A DNA stretch of 64,000 bases from Paraburkholderia elongata (GCF_013177735.1 NZ_WOEZ01000055.1:46037-110036), one strand, 5' to 3'. Counted from the stretch's first letter, positions 35,662-44,995 are shown. A program made the numbers and translations. The notes: generated from the sequence alone by a model not told the origin.

Positions 35662-35709
35662 AAGAAGCCAGATCAAGGAAAGGCCAACGCCGCAGGCAAA
35701 AAACCCCCA

Positions 35710-37188
35710 TCAATAAGCAATACAAACAGACTTGCTTTCAGTATAAGAATCGACAATAGCCTTCCCATGTTCACGCCCGATCCCGGATGCCTTAAACCCG
35801 CCGAACGGCATGGCAGGATCGACCATGTTGTGCGTGTTGACCCAAACGGTTCCCGCCTCGATGCCATCAACCAGCCTCAGGGCCTTATCGAGCTGATTCG
35901 TCCAGACACTCGCGCCAAGACCATATTCCGACGCGTTGGCCTGAGCCAAAACCTCATCGATATCGTCGTAAGGCATCGCCACAAGCACCGGTCCGAACAC
36001 CTCCTCCCTGACAACGGAAAGCGGCTTGCATGCGCGATTGGCAATGACCGTCGGCCGGACAAAGAAGCCAACTGCATCAACAGCCGCATCACGCGACAGG
36101 ATCTCGCCACCTTCCTGCCTGCCTTGCGCAATCATCCCCATGACCTTGTCGCGGTGTCGTGCGGAAACCATGGGTCCCATCTGCGTTGCGGCATCGAAAC
36201 CGGAACCCAATGCAATGCCGTCGGCTACTGCCGCAATGCCTTGCACCACTTCGTCGTAAATCGATCGCGCAACGTACAGGCGAGAACCCGCGGTACAGAC
36301 CTGCCCGTGGTTGAAGAAAATCGCGCCTGCAGCGCCTTCAATCGCTTTCTTCGGGTCGCAATCGTCCAGCACGATCACCGGGCTTTTTCCACCCAGCTCA
36401 AGCGATGCCCGTTTCAGATCGTCAGCACACTGGCGACCGATGATGCGGCCCACTTCGGTCGATCCCGTGAAGGTGACTTTATTTATCAATGGGTGCTTGA
36501 CCAGCGCTGCACCGGCGGTCTCGCCGCGGCCAGTGACGACGTTGAATACGCCCGGCGGGAAGCCGGCTTCGTGTGCCAGTTCGGCCAGGCGGATCGCCGT
36601 CAACGGTGTTTCTTCCGCGGGCTTCAGCACGACGGTGCAGCCGCATGCGAGTGCCGGGGCGATTTTCCAGACCGCCACCAGTAGCGGGAAATTCCACGGG
36701 ACGATTGCGGCGACGACGCCCGCTGGGACGCGTTTTGTTGAAGCGTTGTAGCGGGTGCCTGGTGGGAAGGGGACCGACAGGTCGAAAGTCGTGCCCTCGA
36801 TTTTGGTGGCCCAGCCGGCCATGTAGCGCAGCCATTGGACGCTGCCCGTGACTTCCAGCATCTTTGAGAATACTATTAGTTTTCCCTGGTTTAGGGTTTC
36901 CAGGGTGGCTAGTTCGTCGGTGTGTTGTTCTACAAGGTCGGCTAGTTTTAGTAGCAGGCGTTCGCGCGTGGCTGGCGGCATTCTGCGCCAGGTGTCGGAT
37001 TCGAAGGCCGCTTTTGAGGTTTTTACCGCGTGGTCGATGTCGGTTTCCGATGCGTCTGGGATTTGGCTTAATTCTTGGCCTGTGGCCGGGTTGTAGATGG
37101 GGAAGGTTTTGCCTGCAGCGCTGAGGGTTTTTTCGCCGTTGATGAACATGGCGGTTGGCAGCTTCGCTGTGGTTTTCTGTTCGGTCAT
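35710..37188 (-). CDS. feaB: Aldehyde dehydrogenase, phenylacetaldehyde dehydrogenase-like
   Basis: A 492-residue NAD-dependent dehydrogenase. It has IVPWNFPLLVAVWKIAPALA, TFTGSTEVGRIIG, general-base Glu in SLELGGKSP (near 262) and catalytic Cys in NHGQVCTAGSR (near 296). It is closest in pattern to phenylacetaldehyde dehydrogenases. With the copper amine oxidase two genes upstream it would turn phenylacetaldehyde or a similar aromatic aldehyde into the acid. Repeat copy A begins 48 bases beyond its 3' end and copy B lies 104 bases upstream of its start. It is therefore set apart from the amine oxidase by a repeat arm. The substrate is inferred from context. Confidence 0.88.
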   Translation of the reverse strand: MTEQKTTAKLPTAMFINGEKTLSAAGKTFPIYNPATGQELSQIPDASETDIDHAVKTSKAAFESDTWRRMPPATRERLLLKLADLVEQHTDELATLETLNQGKLIVFSKMLEVTGSVQWLRYMAGWATKIEGTTFDLSVPFPPGTRYNASTKRVPAGVVAAIVPWNFPLLVAVWKIAPALACGCTVVLKPAEETPLTAIRLAELAHEAGFPPGVFNVVTGRGETAGAALVKHPLINKVTFTGSTEVGRIIGRQCADDLKRASLELGGKSPVIVLDDCDPKKAIEGAAGAIFFNHGQVCTAGSRLYVARSIYDEVVQGIAAVADGIALGSGFDAATQMGPMVSARHRDKVMGMIAQGRQEGGEILSRDAAVDAVGFFVRPTVIANRACKPLSVVREEVFGPVLVAMPYDDIDEVLAQANASEYGLGASVWTNQLDKALRLVDGIEAGTVWVNTHNMVDPAMPFGGFKASGIGREHGKAIVDSYTESKSVCIAY

Positions 37189-37291
37189 TTTGCTTCGTCT
37201 CCGTCGAGGATGGGGTGGAGTTGCTGTCCTTCGGCAATTGCTTTTGAGCTCTGCTTTGGTGCTGTTGCTGTTGCTGCTTGCCTGGGGCGTT

Positions 37292-37507
37292 GGCCTTTCC
37301 TTGATTTCTTATTGGTTTATTAGCGTCGCCCCTGTGCGGGGCAGGCACTTACTTCTCTTTGCCGCCGCAAAGAGAAGTAAGCAAGAGAAAGCGGCTCAAA
37401 CCGCTAACTCTTAAGTGGGTCCCCTGGCTTGGAGGAGGTAGTGGTGCATCTGGAATCCGTCTCCTCGCACCTTCAACAATGAGTGACAAAGGAGTCATAC
37501 TTCCCGC
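37292..37507. repeat. Dispersed inverted-arm repeat, copy B (single arm)
   Basis: One arm only of the repeat seen at 35076 and 56864. It starts with GGCCTTTCCTTG and runs through the 15-bp perfect hairpin (37348-37381) to GTCATACTTCC. The core and second arm are missing. Its right end lies inside the reading frame of the MFS-like gene, whose last codons it supplies. Confidence 0.88.
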
Positions 37508-38708
37508 CTTGCACTTCGTGCTCGTCGGAATGGCCTGCCTGGCGGTGGTGATGGTTTGAGTGCTTGCGGAACGGCTTTTTTTCGAACCAACCAGTTGCTA
37601 ACGAGACGGCACATATCAGGCTCGCCATCGAACTCAGCGCATACAGCATCATGAATCCGTCGCCGAAAAAGTAGGGGGTCGTCGATAACGTCGCTCCCGA
37701 TACCATCCCAAGATGGTGTACCGCGCCGGGGCAGCCCGCGCGCATTGCGCTGCGCGATTTGCCGCGCAGTTTCACTAGCGCCGGAATCGTCAGGCAGTCG
37801 AGAACCACAAACATCTTTGCCGCGAACAGTGCCAGTGTCGGGCTGTCTACAGCTGCGAGCGCTCCAATTAACACCGCTCGTAGCACGTACAGCACAGCCA
37901 ACATTCGGTTGTTGTTGCCGGATCGGTCGGCGATGAGCGCCAGTGCGCAAACAGCACTCACCGAAAGCGCAATCTGCGAGATCGGTTGCACGCCACTCAT
38001 GCCGCAAATCGCATACAACTGGAAACGCGCGAGACTGCCGCTCGATAGACCCGCAAGCAATGCAAGCAGCGCCGTAGCGTCGGTCGCGTGCATGGCTCTG
38101 GTCGACTGGTTCGCGTTTTGGTTTGAGTATTTGTTTCTATCGGAGTGTTCAGGTGGCGAGGCCGTCGTGCCAGCAAGGTGTCGCCCGTAGAGCAGCAATA
38201 CGCCACCTATCACCATAGCCAAGGCAGCTATCGCGGTGCGATGCTCCAACCCGCCCACATACGCCGGCACGACGCCCATCGCACTCATCGTGGCGATCAG
38301 CGTCACAGCCGTCGCAAGCGTGGTGTGCTGTCTGGATATGCGCGACATCAACAGCGGCACGATCGTCATCGTTGCTAACGCCAGCGCGCTCATCCACAGC
38401 GAGTTGGCTCGCTGACCAAGGTCGGCCTGCGTCACCAGCGTAGCAGCGCCGCTCACGAGCAACACACAGGCCGTGCTGACCACGCTCGCCATCAGCCCGC
38501 GTGCCGCGCCACCCACGCTTGCAATTCGCCCGCTTGCCGCGCCACCCACGCGCGCAATCAGCATGCGTGCCGCGCCCGCCGCAATCGCGAGAAGCACGCA
38601 TGCCGTGCGGGTCACGCGGACGACGGCGGGACGCACGTATGCCGCGTTTGCCACGCAGGCGGCTGCCCGCGCGCCGCGCGTCGTCGGATCAGCGCTTGCA
38701 GCAGCCAT
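37473..38708 (-). CDS. MFS-like membrane protein with N-terminal 11-residue repeats, 3' end in a repeat
   Basis: About 411 residues, many hydrophobic helices, most like a divergent major facilitator carrier. Its position between the amine oxidase and aldehyde dehydrogenase genes suggests amine or acid transport, but no specific family motif is clear. Oddities: the N-terminal 100 residues contain three 11-residue tandem repeats (GGAASGRIASV, GGAARGLMASV and a diverged copy) and a duplicated TACVLL helix. The final 11 residues (GGKYDSFVTHC) are encoded by repeat copy B, so the native C-terminus has been replaced or extended. ATG 38708 overlaps tynA by 20 bases; GTG 38747 is an alternative. It may be non-functional. 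Confidence 0.6.
   Translation of the reverse strand: MAAASADPTTRGARAAACVANAAYVRPAVVRVTRTACVLLAIAAGAARMLIARVGGAASGRIASVGGAARGLMASVVSTACVLLVSGAATLVTQADLGQRANSLWMSALALATMTIVPLLMSRISRQHTTLATAVTLIATMSAMGVVPAYVGGLEHRTAIAALAMVIGGVLLLYGRHLAGTTASPPEHSDRNKYSNQNANQSTRAMHATDATALLALLAGLSSGSLARFQLYAICGMSGVQPISQIALSVSAVCALALIADRSGNNNRMLAVLYVLRAVLIGALAAVDSPTLALFAAKMFVVLDCLTIPALVKLRGKSRSAMRAGCPGAVHHLGMVSGATLSTTPYFFGDGFMMLYALSSMASLICAVSLATGWFEKKPFRKHSNHHHRQAGHSDEHEVQGGKYDSFVTHC
38502..38600 (-). repeat. 33-bp tandem repeat in the MFS-like gene
   Basis: The word TGCCGCGCCACCCACGC recurs at 38502 and 38535, with a diverged copy at 38568. The period is exactly 33 bases, encoding 11-residue repeats without breaking the frame. 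Confidence 0.8.
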
Positions 38709-40674
38709 GATCCGCGGACTTGCCGTCTTCAACGCTGTTCTGGTCACGCTCGGACGGTAAGTCCATCGTGGGGTTGGCAGAGAAGAAGTTGTTCGGCTTG
38801 AGCATGAAGCCTGCGTATTCCACCGGCATCACGGGGAAGTCCTCGGGTTTGCACACGTGCGTGTGACCGAAGCTGTGCCACAAGACGATGTCTTCGTTCT
38901 CGATGTTGCGGTTCGCCTCGATGTAACGCGGCAAGCCGTCACCGCCGGCGTGCTGGTTCGGATAGTCGCCGCTCGCGTAGCGCTCGGCCGGATCGAACGG
39001 TGTGACCCACACGTGGCGCGTGGCAAAGCCGCCGCGTTGGCGGACCTTCGAGCGTTCGTCGGCCAGCATCAGCGGGGAGTCGTTCACGATCAGCTTGTAA
39101 CCAGGATTCGCACCGACGGCGTTCTTCACGTTCGGGTTGGTCACCTTCCAGTAACGCCCGGTGCCGCCGTTCGCCGTGCGCGCGGCTTCGTTCTCGATCT
39201 TGAACACGCGCTTCGTGGTGTCGAAGACGTTGCCGTACGGATTCGTTTCGCCCATCGGACGCGGGACGAATTCGTGTTCGGTCACGGTGTTGCGTTCGCC
39301 GTCCACCATCATGTGCATCCGTGCATTGAAGAAGTGCTGATGGGTCGGGCCGCCAAGGTTCTCGGTGATCATGCCGCCCCACGGATACGTGTCGCCATCG
39401 GCCACGGCCGAGGTTTGCACGATGCCGGTCAGCTTGCATTCGAGCTGAATCGTGCCGTCCTGATACAGGTACCAGTAGAAACCGTAGTCGTAGTTGCCGA
39501 CGGTCGCGAAGAACGAGATCACGAGGCGACGGGAACGGCGCATTTCGAAGACGCCGGTGCGAAACTCATAGTGCTTCCACAGAGTGCCGTAATCCTCTTC
39601 GTGCATGCACACGGCGTTCTTCATCAGGAACGCATTGCCGAAATCGTCGGCGGCCGGAATGTCGAAATAACGGATCGTGCCGAGGCAATCGCAACCGAGT
39701 TCAAGTTGATTCGCCAGCTTGCCGAGGCCGTATTCGCCGGCATCGAATGCGCTCTTCCAGTAGTGGTTCGTGCTCGGGTCGGAGTAGGGCACGCACATCT
39801 CCGTCACGCTCGCACGGTAGATGATCGGCCGCGTGTTCTTGCCGTCGTCCCATGACAGTTGATGCAGCACCAGCCCTTCGCGCGGCGTGAAGCCGACCCG
39901 GAAGTTCCAGTTCTGCCAGCTCACATGCCAGCCGTCGATCTTGAAGCTCGGGCCCTCGGGTTGGCTGATCGACAGCGGTTTGAGCGTGCTGCGCGGCTCG
40001 CCGAGGCTCGGCGTGTCGTAGTTGTGCTTCGCGCGCGGAATCGGAATGATGCGGCCGTCGTCCACCAGTTCGATCACTTTCTTTTCGAGCAGATCGACCA
40101 CCGCCACCACGCCCTCGATCGGATGCGCGTAGCCGTTATCGGTCACGGTCTCGCGGTAGTAACTCACGCAACGCACAAGGCGCCGGCCATTCTCGTTCTC
40201 ACGGTCGAAGCAGCCGGCGGAAAACGGATCGACCTGGACGCGCTCCAGATCCTTCTCGGTGAGACCGCGCTTCATTACCGCAACGCGCCATGCGTCGTCG
40301 TTCTTGACGATCTGCTCGGCGTTCATGAAGTCTTCGATCATGATTGGCGGCTGGCCGTAAGGCGCCTGATCGAATGGCAGCACGTTGCGCGAGGCGACTC
40401 TTTTCTCTCTCAGGTCCACGTTGTATTCGATGGTCGTCCCATTCGTACGATCGATTGCCAGGACGAATGCAGCACGCGAAAAATATTGGCCAGTCTTGAA
40501 TGCAATCACTTCGGCCTTCGGCGGCTCACGCAATTCGACCATCGGAAAGCGTACGTGCGTGTCGAGTTTTTCGGCAGCCTTCACGAGATCGCAGGCAAGC
40601 TGCATTTCGTCCGGACTCAGCGGATCGAGCGGATGAACGGGGGCGTGGGCGGCTTTCGTGGCATTCGTGTTCAT
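38689..40674 (-). CDS. tynA: Copper amine oxidase (primary-amine oxidase)
   Basis: Oxidises primary amines such as phenylethylamine or tyramine to aldehyde, ammonia and hydrogen peroxide. The 661-residue chain contains the topaquinone precursor Tyr in VGNYDYGF (near 395), the catalytic Asp in SAFDAGEYGLG (near 310), copper ligands in PTHQHFF, and a third His in the C-terminal WHSFGHTHV region. There is no signal peptide, so it resembles cytosolic Arthrobacter-type oxidases rather than periplasmic E. coli TynA. GGGAA precedes the ATG. A composite operator lies 118-148 bases upstream, shared with the permease gene at 42162. Confidence 0.94.
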   Translation of the reverse strand: MNTNATKAAHAPVHPLDPLSPDEMQLACDLVKAAEKLDTHVRFPMVELREPPKAEVIAFKTGQYFSRAAFVLAIDRTNGTTIEYNVDLREKRVASRNVLPFDQAPYGQPPIMIEDFMNAEQIVKNDDAWRVAVMKRGLTEKDLERVQVDPFSAGCFDRENENGRRLVRCVSYYRETVTDNGYAHPIEGVVAVVDLLEKKVIELVDDGRIIPIPRAKHNYDTPSLGEPRSTLKPLSISQPEGPSFKIDGWHVSWQNWNFRVGFTPREGLVLHQLSWDDGKNTRPIIYRASVTEMCVPYSDPSTNHYWKSAFDAGEYGLGKLANQLELGCDCLGTIRYFDIPAADDFGNAFLMKNAVCMHEEDYGTLWKHYEFRTGVFEMRRSRRLVISFFATVGNYDYGFYWYLYQDGTIQLECKLTGIVQTSAVADGDTYPWGGMITENLGGPTHQHFFNARMHMMVDGERNTVTEHEFVPRPMGETNPYGNVFDTTKRVFKIENEAARTANGGTGRYWKVTNPNVKNAVGANPGYKLIVNDSPLMLADERSKVRQRGGFATRHVWVTPFDPAERYASGDYPNQHAGGDGLPRYIEANRNIENEDIVLWHSFGHTHVCKPEDFPVMPVEYAGFMLKPNNFFSANPTMDLPSERDQNSVEDGKSADHGCCKR

Positions 40675-40791
40675 AAGATTCCCGTAAGGAGTGTGCTGGA
40701 CCGGACTGCGTGCGAGGCTGGATGAAGCGCGGCGAACGCTGAGTCGATGGCAAATCGTAGGAACCCAATATTATTTTCGCGCTTGCTTATC

Positions 40792-40819
40792 GCGCCAAAT
40801 GAACGATAAAGTGCGCCAA
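40792..40819 (-). promoter_or_regulatory. AraC-type composite operator upstream of tynA
   Basis: On the minus strand, reading towards tynA: TTGGCGC-N3-TTATCG-N5-TTGGCGC, two direct half sites exactly 21 bases apart. The same pattern, in the same orientation to its gene, occurs upstream of the permease at 41995. Confidence 0.75.
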
Positions 40820-40870
40820 GTGCAATGACACGGCAGTCAATCAGCGAAGACTTGAGAGGAGACGCTCAGC

Positions 40871-41878
40871 ATGAAAAAAGTCACGCTCAACGGCAGTTTC
40901 CCCATGATCCGCGGCGCGGTGATGGGACCGGTTGTGCGCGCACTCGATGCATCAGGCGCCAATTGCGACGCGCTGCTCGAAACGTTCGGCATGAGCCGCA
41001 AGCTCCTGTCGAACCCGTACGAAATGCTGCCGCTCACACGTTATGTGGCGGCATTCGAGCGCGCGGCTGAAGTACTCGGCGAACCGTCGCTCGGCTTGCG
41101 TCTCGGCAGCGAATCGCAAGTGACGGAGCTCGGGCCGGCGGGGCTCGTGTTTCTATCGTCGCCGACCTTGAACGCGGCGATGCGCAAGTTCACGCTCGCA
41201 CTCGCGTCGTGGCAGAACGCCACAACCTGCGAGGTGCTGCGCGATGGCGAATGGCCGGTCTGGACCTATCAGATCGCCAATCCGCAGATCTGGCCACGCC
41301 GGCAGGACGCGGAATACAGCCTGTCGACGATGTGCCATATGATCCGGATGGTGCGCGGCGCAGCGTGGAATCCAGTCGAAGTGCATTTCGAACATGCCGC
41401 GCCCGCCGATCTCAAACCGTATGCGCGCAATTTCCGCGCACCGGTGCGCTTTCAGCAGCCTTTCAATGGTGTGATTCTGCGTCCGCTGGATCTCGATGCG
41501 TCGCTCAAGAGCGCCGATACGCAAATGGCGCGCATGATGGAGCGCCACGCCACCGATCTGATTGCGCGCGATGCGGTGCCCCACAGCATCGTCGAACAAG
41601 TGCGCGATCTGGTGACGCGGCGGCTTGCGCACGAAAAACTGATCGTCGCCGACATCGCGAAAGATCTCGGTCTCTCGCATCGCTCGTTGCAACGGCACCT
41701 GGCTGAAGCAGGGACTTCCGTGCGGCAGATCTTGCGCGAAGAGCGGCAGCGTAGTGTGGAAGGACTGCTTGAACGTGACGGGCTCACCAATGCGGCGATC
41801 GCTCGCGCCGTCGGTTATGCCGACGCAACCGTACTGTGGCGCGCCACGCGCAACTGGAAAAACAATAAAAGGTCGTGA
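40871..41878 (+). CDS. AraC-family regulator, OruR/FeaR-like
   Basis: A 335-residue regulator with an N-terminal ligand-sensing domain of the 'Arabinose_bd' type and a C-terminal AraC DNA-binding domain (IVADIAKDLGLSHRSLQRHLAEAG; second helix-turn-helix in LTNAAIARAVGYADATVLWRATRNW). It diverges from tynA, and GAGGAG precedes its ATG. It is the obvious candidate to bind the TTGGCGC direct repeats and activate tynA and the downstream permease in response to an aromatic amine. This is inference from position and shared sites. Confidence 0.9.
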   Translation: MKKVTLNGSFPMIRGAVMGPVVRALDASGANCDALLETFGMSRKLLSNPYEMLPLTRYVAAFERAAEVLGEPSLGLRLGSESQVTELGPAGLVFLSSPTLNAAMRKFTLALASWQNATTCEVLRDGEWPVWTYQIANPQIWPRRQDAEYSLSTMCHMIRMVRGAAWNPVEVHFEHAAPADLKPYARNFRAPVRFQQPFNGVILRPLDLDASLKSADTQMARMMERHATDLIARDAVPHSIVEQVRDLVTRRLAHEKLIVADIAKDLGLSHRSLQRHLAEAGTSVRQILREERQRSVEGLLERDGLTNAAIARAVGYADATVLWRATRNWKNNKRS

Positions 41879-41888
41879 TGTCTCAGAT

Positions 41889-41905
41889 GCTTTCATTCTG
41901 AAAGC
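41889..41905 (+). other. Stem-loop after the AraC gene
   Basis: GCTTTCA-TTC-TGAAAGC, seven-base perfect stem ten bases after the AraC stop. There is no T-run, so it is at best a weak terminator or an mRNA-stabilising hairpin. Confidence 0.4.
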
Positions 41906-41994
41906 ACGCGAAGGAGCAATCGTCACACGAAAAGAAAAACTTCCGTTTCCTAAGTATTTGCTGCGAACCGCAGTGCCTGACACGCTCGCGAACA

Positions 41995-42022
41995 TTGGCG
42001 CGAATTATCGAAAATTTGGCGC
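41995..42022 (+). promoter_or_regulatory. AraC-type composite operator upstream of the APC permease
   Basis: TTGGCGC-N3-TTATCG-N5-TTGGCGC with half sites 21 bases apart, 140 bases before the permease ATG. It shares both half sites and the middle TTATCG with the tynA operator. Confidence 0.75.
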
Positions 42023-42161
42023 AGTTCGCGAAGTCGCTTTATTTTTTAGCTACCTACCATGCGCTCACACCGAAACATCGAACGTCGGTCAACCGAGCGC
42101 CTTCACCAGCATTTCCCGGGTTTAGGCGAGTTCCAGACTAGCCAACAAAATAGAGGCAGCG

Positions 42162-43613
42162 ATGAATGAACCCTACTCTCCGACCCGTCTGGTCGACGCG
42201 GAGAACCCCGTGGAACTGAAGGGCAATACGCTGGGCTTGTGGCAGATCGTGTTCCTCGTGATTTCCGCGGCCGCGCCGCTTACTGGCATGCTTGGTGCGG
42301 TGCCGCCCGCGATCAGCTTGGGCAATGGCGCGGGCATTCCAGGCGCGTTCGTGATTGCCGGCATCGTGCTGCTGATTTTCAGCGTGGGCTTTGCGTCGAT
42401 GAGCCGGCACGTGGTGCGCGCCGGCGCGTTTTACGCGTACATCACCGCCGGACTCGGGCGGCCTCTGGGTGTGGCCGGCGCACTCGTCGCGCTGATGTCG
42501 TACACCTTCATCCAGATCGCGCTATATGGGCTGTTTGGATTTTTTTGCACGGTGATTCTTTCTCCACTCCTGCATACCGCGATGCCCTGGTACGGCTATT
42601 CGCTGATCTGCGTGGCGGTGGTGCAATTCACCGGCATCCGGGGTATCGATCTGAATAGCCGGCTGCTCGGCGTGCTGATGTGTCTCGAACTGGGCATTCT
42701 GCTGCTGCTCGCGATTGCGATCGTCGTGCATGGCGGTGGCCCGAACGGACTCACGCTCGCGCCGCTCGCACCGGAGCATGTGTTCAGCGGCCACCTCGGC
42801 ATTGCGGTGATGTTCGCCTTCGCGTCGTTTATCGGTTTCGAAGCGACGGCGATTTACGGCAAGGAATGCCGGGACCCGAAGGTGACCGTGCCTCGCGCGA
42901 CGTATGTATCGGTGATGCTGATTCTCGTGTTCTTCGCTTTCGTCACGTGGACGATTGTTTGCGCCTACGGACTGAACGACGTGGTCGCGGTCGCGACGAA
43001 GCAGCCGGGCGACTTCTGGTTCATTCAATCCGGCAAGTACCTGGGCGGTGCGGTGACGACTGTGATGAGCTTCCTGTTGCTCAGCAGTATCTTCGCGAGT
43101 CTGTTGTCGTTTCATAACACGCTGGTGCGTTATATCCACGCGCTGAGCCTGGAGGGCATCCTGCCGCAAGCGCTCAATCGGGTGCACGAAAAATACCGTT
43201 CGCCGTATATGGCGAGCTATCTGCAGACACTCTCCGTGTGCGTCCTGCTCGGGCTCTTCATCGCGGCAGGCAGCGATGCGTTCAACATCGTATTCAGCTG
43301 GAGTTCGGCGCTCGGCACGATCGGCATCGTGATGCTGCAAGCAGTGACGAGTTTTTCCGTCATCGCGTTCTTCCGCAAGACGCGCAAGGACACGCGCGTA
43401 TGGCACTCGTTTGTCGCGCCGCTGGTGGGCGGCATCGGCCTGCTGTATATCGGCGTCATTCTGGTGCGCAATCTCGATGCGCTCAGCGGCTCCGATAGCC
43501 CGATCGTCAAGTCTTTCCCCTGGATCGTATTCGCGGTGGCGCTCTTCGGTGTCGTGATCGGTCTCATCTTGCGTAAGAAGCGGCCGGATATCTACGCGCG
43601 CTTCGGGCAGTAA
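42162..43613 (+). CDS. APC-family amino acid/amine permease
   Basis: Inner-membrane transporter of 483 residues with about 12 helices. The family start is GLWQIVFLVISAAAPLTGML, with a helix 6 segment MFAFASFIGFEATAIYGKEC typical of APC carriers. AGAGG precedes the ATG. It shares a distinctive operator with tynA and follows the AraC gene, so uptake of an aromatic amine (phenylethylamine, tyramine) or related amino acid is likely. Family membership is certain; the substrate is inferred. Confidence 0.92.
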   Translation: MNEPYSPTRLVDAENPVELKGNTLGLWQIVFLVISAAAPLTGMLGAVPPAISLGNGAGIPGAFVIAGIVLLIFSVGFASMSRHVVRAGAFYAYITAGLGRPLGVAGALVALMSYTFIQIALYGLFGFFCTVILSPLLHTAMPWYGYSLICVAVVQFTGIRGIDLNSRLLGVLMCLELGILLLLAIAIVVHGGGPNGLTLAPLAPEHVFSGHLGIAVMFAFASFIGFEATAIYGKECRDPKVTVPRATYVSVMLILVFFAFVTWTIVCAYGLNDVVAVATKQPGDFWFIQSGKYLGGAVTTVMSFLLLSSIFASLLSFHNTLVRYIHALSLEGILPQALNRVHEKYRSPYMASYLQTLSVCVLLGLFIAAGSDAFNIVFSWSSALGTIGIVMLQAVTSFSVIAFFRKTRKDTRVWHSFVAPLVGGIGLLYIGVILVRNLDALSGSDSPIVKSFPWIVFAVALFGVVIGLILRKKRPDIYARFGQ

Positions 43614-43780
43614 TCGAACAGCGCGCAAGGCACTCAGCGCGCGCTATCTCGCCACGTTCTAACGATCGACTGCTGCCGTTCATTCTCGAACGGCAGCGGA
43701 GCGCTGTCGTTCGTCCGGTTCGTTCTAACTGTTCCTGTTTGTTCTTGCTGATTTCACCACTCAACTTCCGGCAAAAAAAT

Positions 43781-44995
43781 ATGGCAGACAAATTCGTCAA
43801 GCGCTCGGCGCTTGCGCTGGCCGCGTGCGGCCTCGCGATGGGCGCTCATGCGCAATCTTCAGTGACGCTCTATGGCACGGTCGACGCCGGCGTCGTCTAC
43901 ACGACCAACCAGCAGACAACGCTCGCCGACGGCAGCACCAACGGCCACGCGAATTACCAACTGGCGGGCGGCAACCTGGTGCCGTCGCGTTGGGGTTTGA
44001 CGGGCACTGAGGATATCGGTGGCGGCACCACGGTGAACTTCACGCTGGAGAACAGCTTTCTGATCGGCAGCGGCGCGATGTTGCAATCGAACACGCTGTT
44101 CAACCGCAACGCATGGGTCGGTTTGAACAACGGCACGTATGGCGCGCTGACATTCGGCCGTCAATACGATCCGTTCTCCGACTACATGGGTGCGTATGCA
44201 TCGAGCAATAACTGGGCGACGCTGTACGGCTCGCATTTCGGCGACGTCGACAACCTCAACGAAGCATTCAACTTCAACAACTCGATCAAGTACATCAGCC
44301 CGAGCTTCGGGGGTTTGACTGTTGGCGGGTTGTTCAGCCTGGGTGGCGTGGCGGGGAATTTTTCGCAGAACAAGGGCTGGGCGCTGGCGGCGAATTACGC
44401 ACAAGGCCCGTTGTCGTTGAGCGCGGGGTATCTTGAGTTGAACCAGCCGTTGCAGGCGGCCTTAGGCGGTACTGCCGGGTATATCGGCGATTTCAGTTGC
44501 GCGAATGCCGACGCGTCGTATTGTCTGCTGCAGCAGGCGAGCAAGGTGAGGATCTTCGGAGCAGGGGGCTCGTATGCGTTCGGCAAGGCGAGCGTGGCCG
44601 TGAGTTATACGCATACACGCCTGTCGCAGAGCCAGTATTTCGCGAGTGCGGCGAGGCCTGCGGGGGCCGATATTTCATTCGATATTGCCGAGTTGAATAC
44701 GACCTATATGCTCGCGCCGGATTTGCAACTCGGTCTGGCGTATATCTTCAACGATGCCAAACCGAGCAGCAGTGCTTCGACGCGTGTGCATCAGATCAAC
44801 CTGGGTGCGGTGTACAGCCTGTCAAAGCGGACGGCGGTCTATGCGGTGGCGATCGGGCAGAAATCTTCCGGCGCCGGGCTGGGGATCAATCCGTCGACGG
44901 GGCAGACGGAGAATCTGGCGCAGATTCCGAATATCGTCAATTCGGATACCGATAAACAACTCTCCGTGATCATCGGCGTGCGGCACAATTTTTAA
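43781..44995 (+). CDS. Gram-negative porin (trimeric, Burkholderia type)
   Basis: Outer-membrane porin, 404 residues. It has a signal peptide (KFVKRSALALAACGLAMGAH, AQ cleavage) then SSVTLYGTVDAGVVY, porin block PSRWGLTGTEDIGGGTTVNF and a terminal GVRHNF ending in Phe. ATG 43781 puts the signal peptide at the N-terminus; codons before it are spurious. It lies 167 bases after the permease and may be regulated with it, but no TTGGCGC pair is seen before it. The stop overlaps the stop of the convergent small gene. Confidence 0.93.
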   Translation: MADKFVKRSALALAACGLAMGAHAQSSVTLYGTVDAGVVYTTNQQTTLADGSTNGHANYQLAGGNLVPSRWGLTGTEDIGGGTTVNFTLENSFLIGSGAMLQSNTLFNRNAWVGLNNGTYGALTFGRQYDPFSDYMGAYASSNNWATLYGSHFGDVDNLNEAFNFNNSIKYISPSFGGLTVGGLFSLGGVAGNFSQNKGWALAANYAQGPLSLSAGYLELNQPLQAALGGTAGYIGDFSCANADASYCLLQQASKVRIFGAGGSYAFGKASVAVSYTHTRLSQSQYFASAARPAGADISFDIAELNTTYMLAPDLQLGLAYIFNDAKPSSSASTRVHQINLGAVYSLSKRTAVYAVAIGQKSSGAGLGINPSTGQTENLAQIPNIVNSDTDKQLSVIIGVRHNF

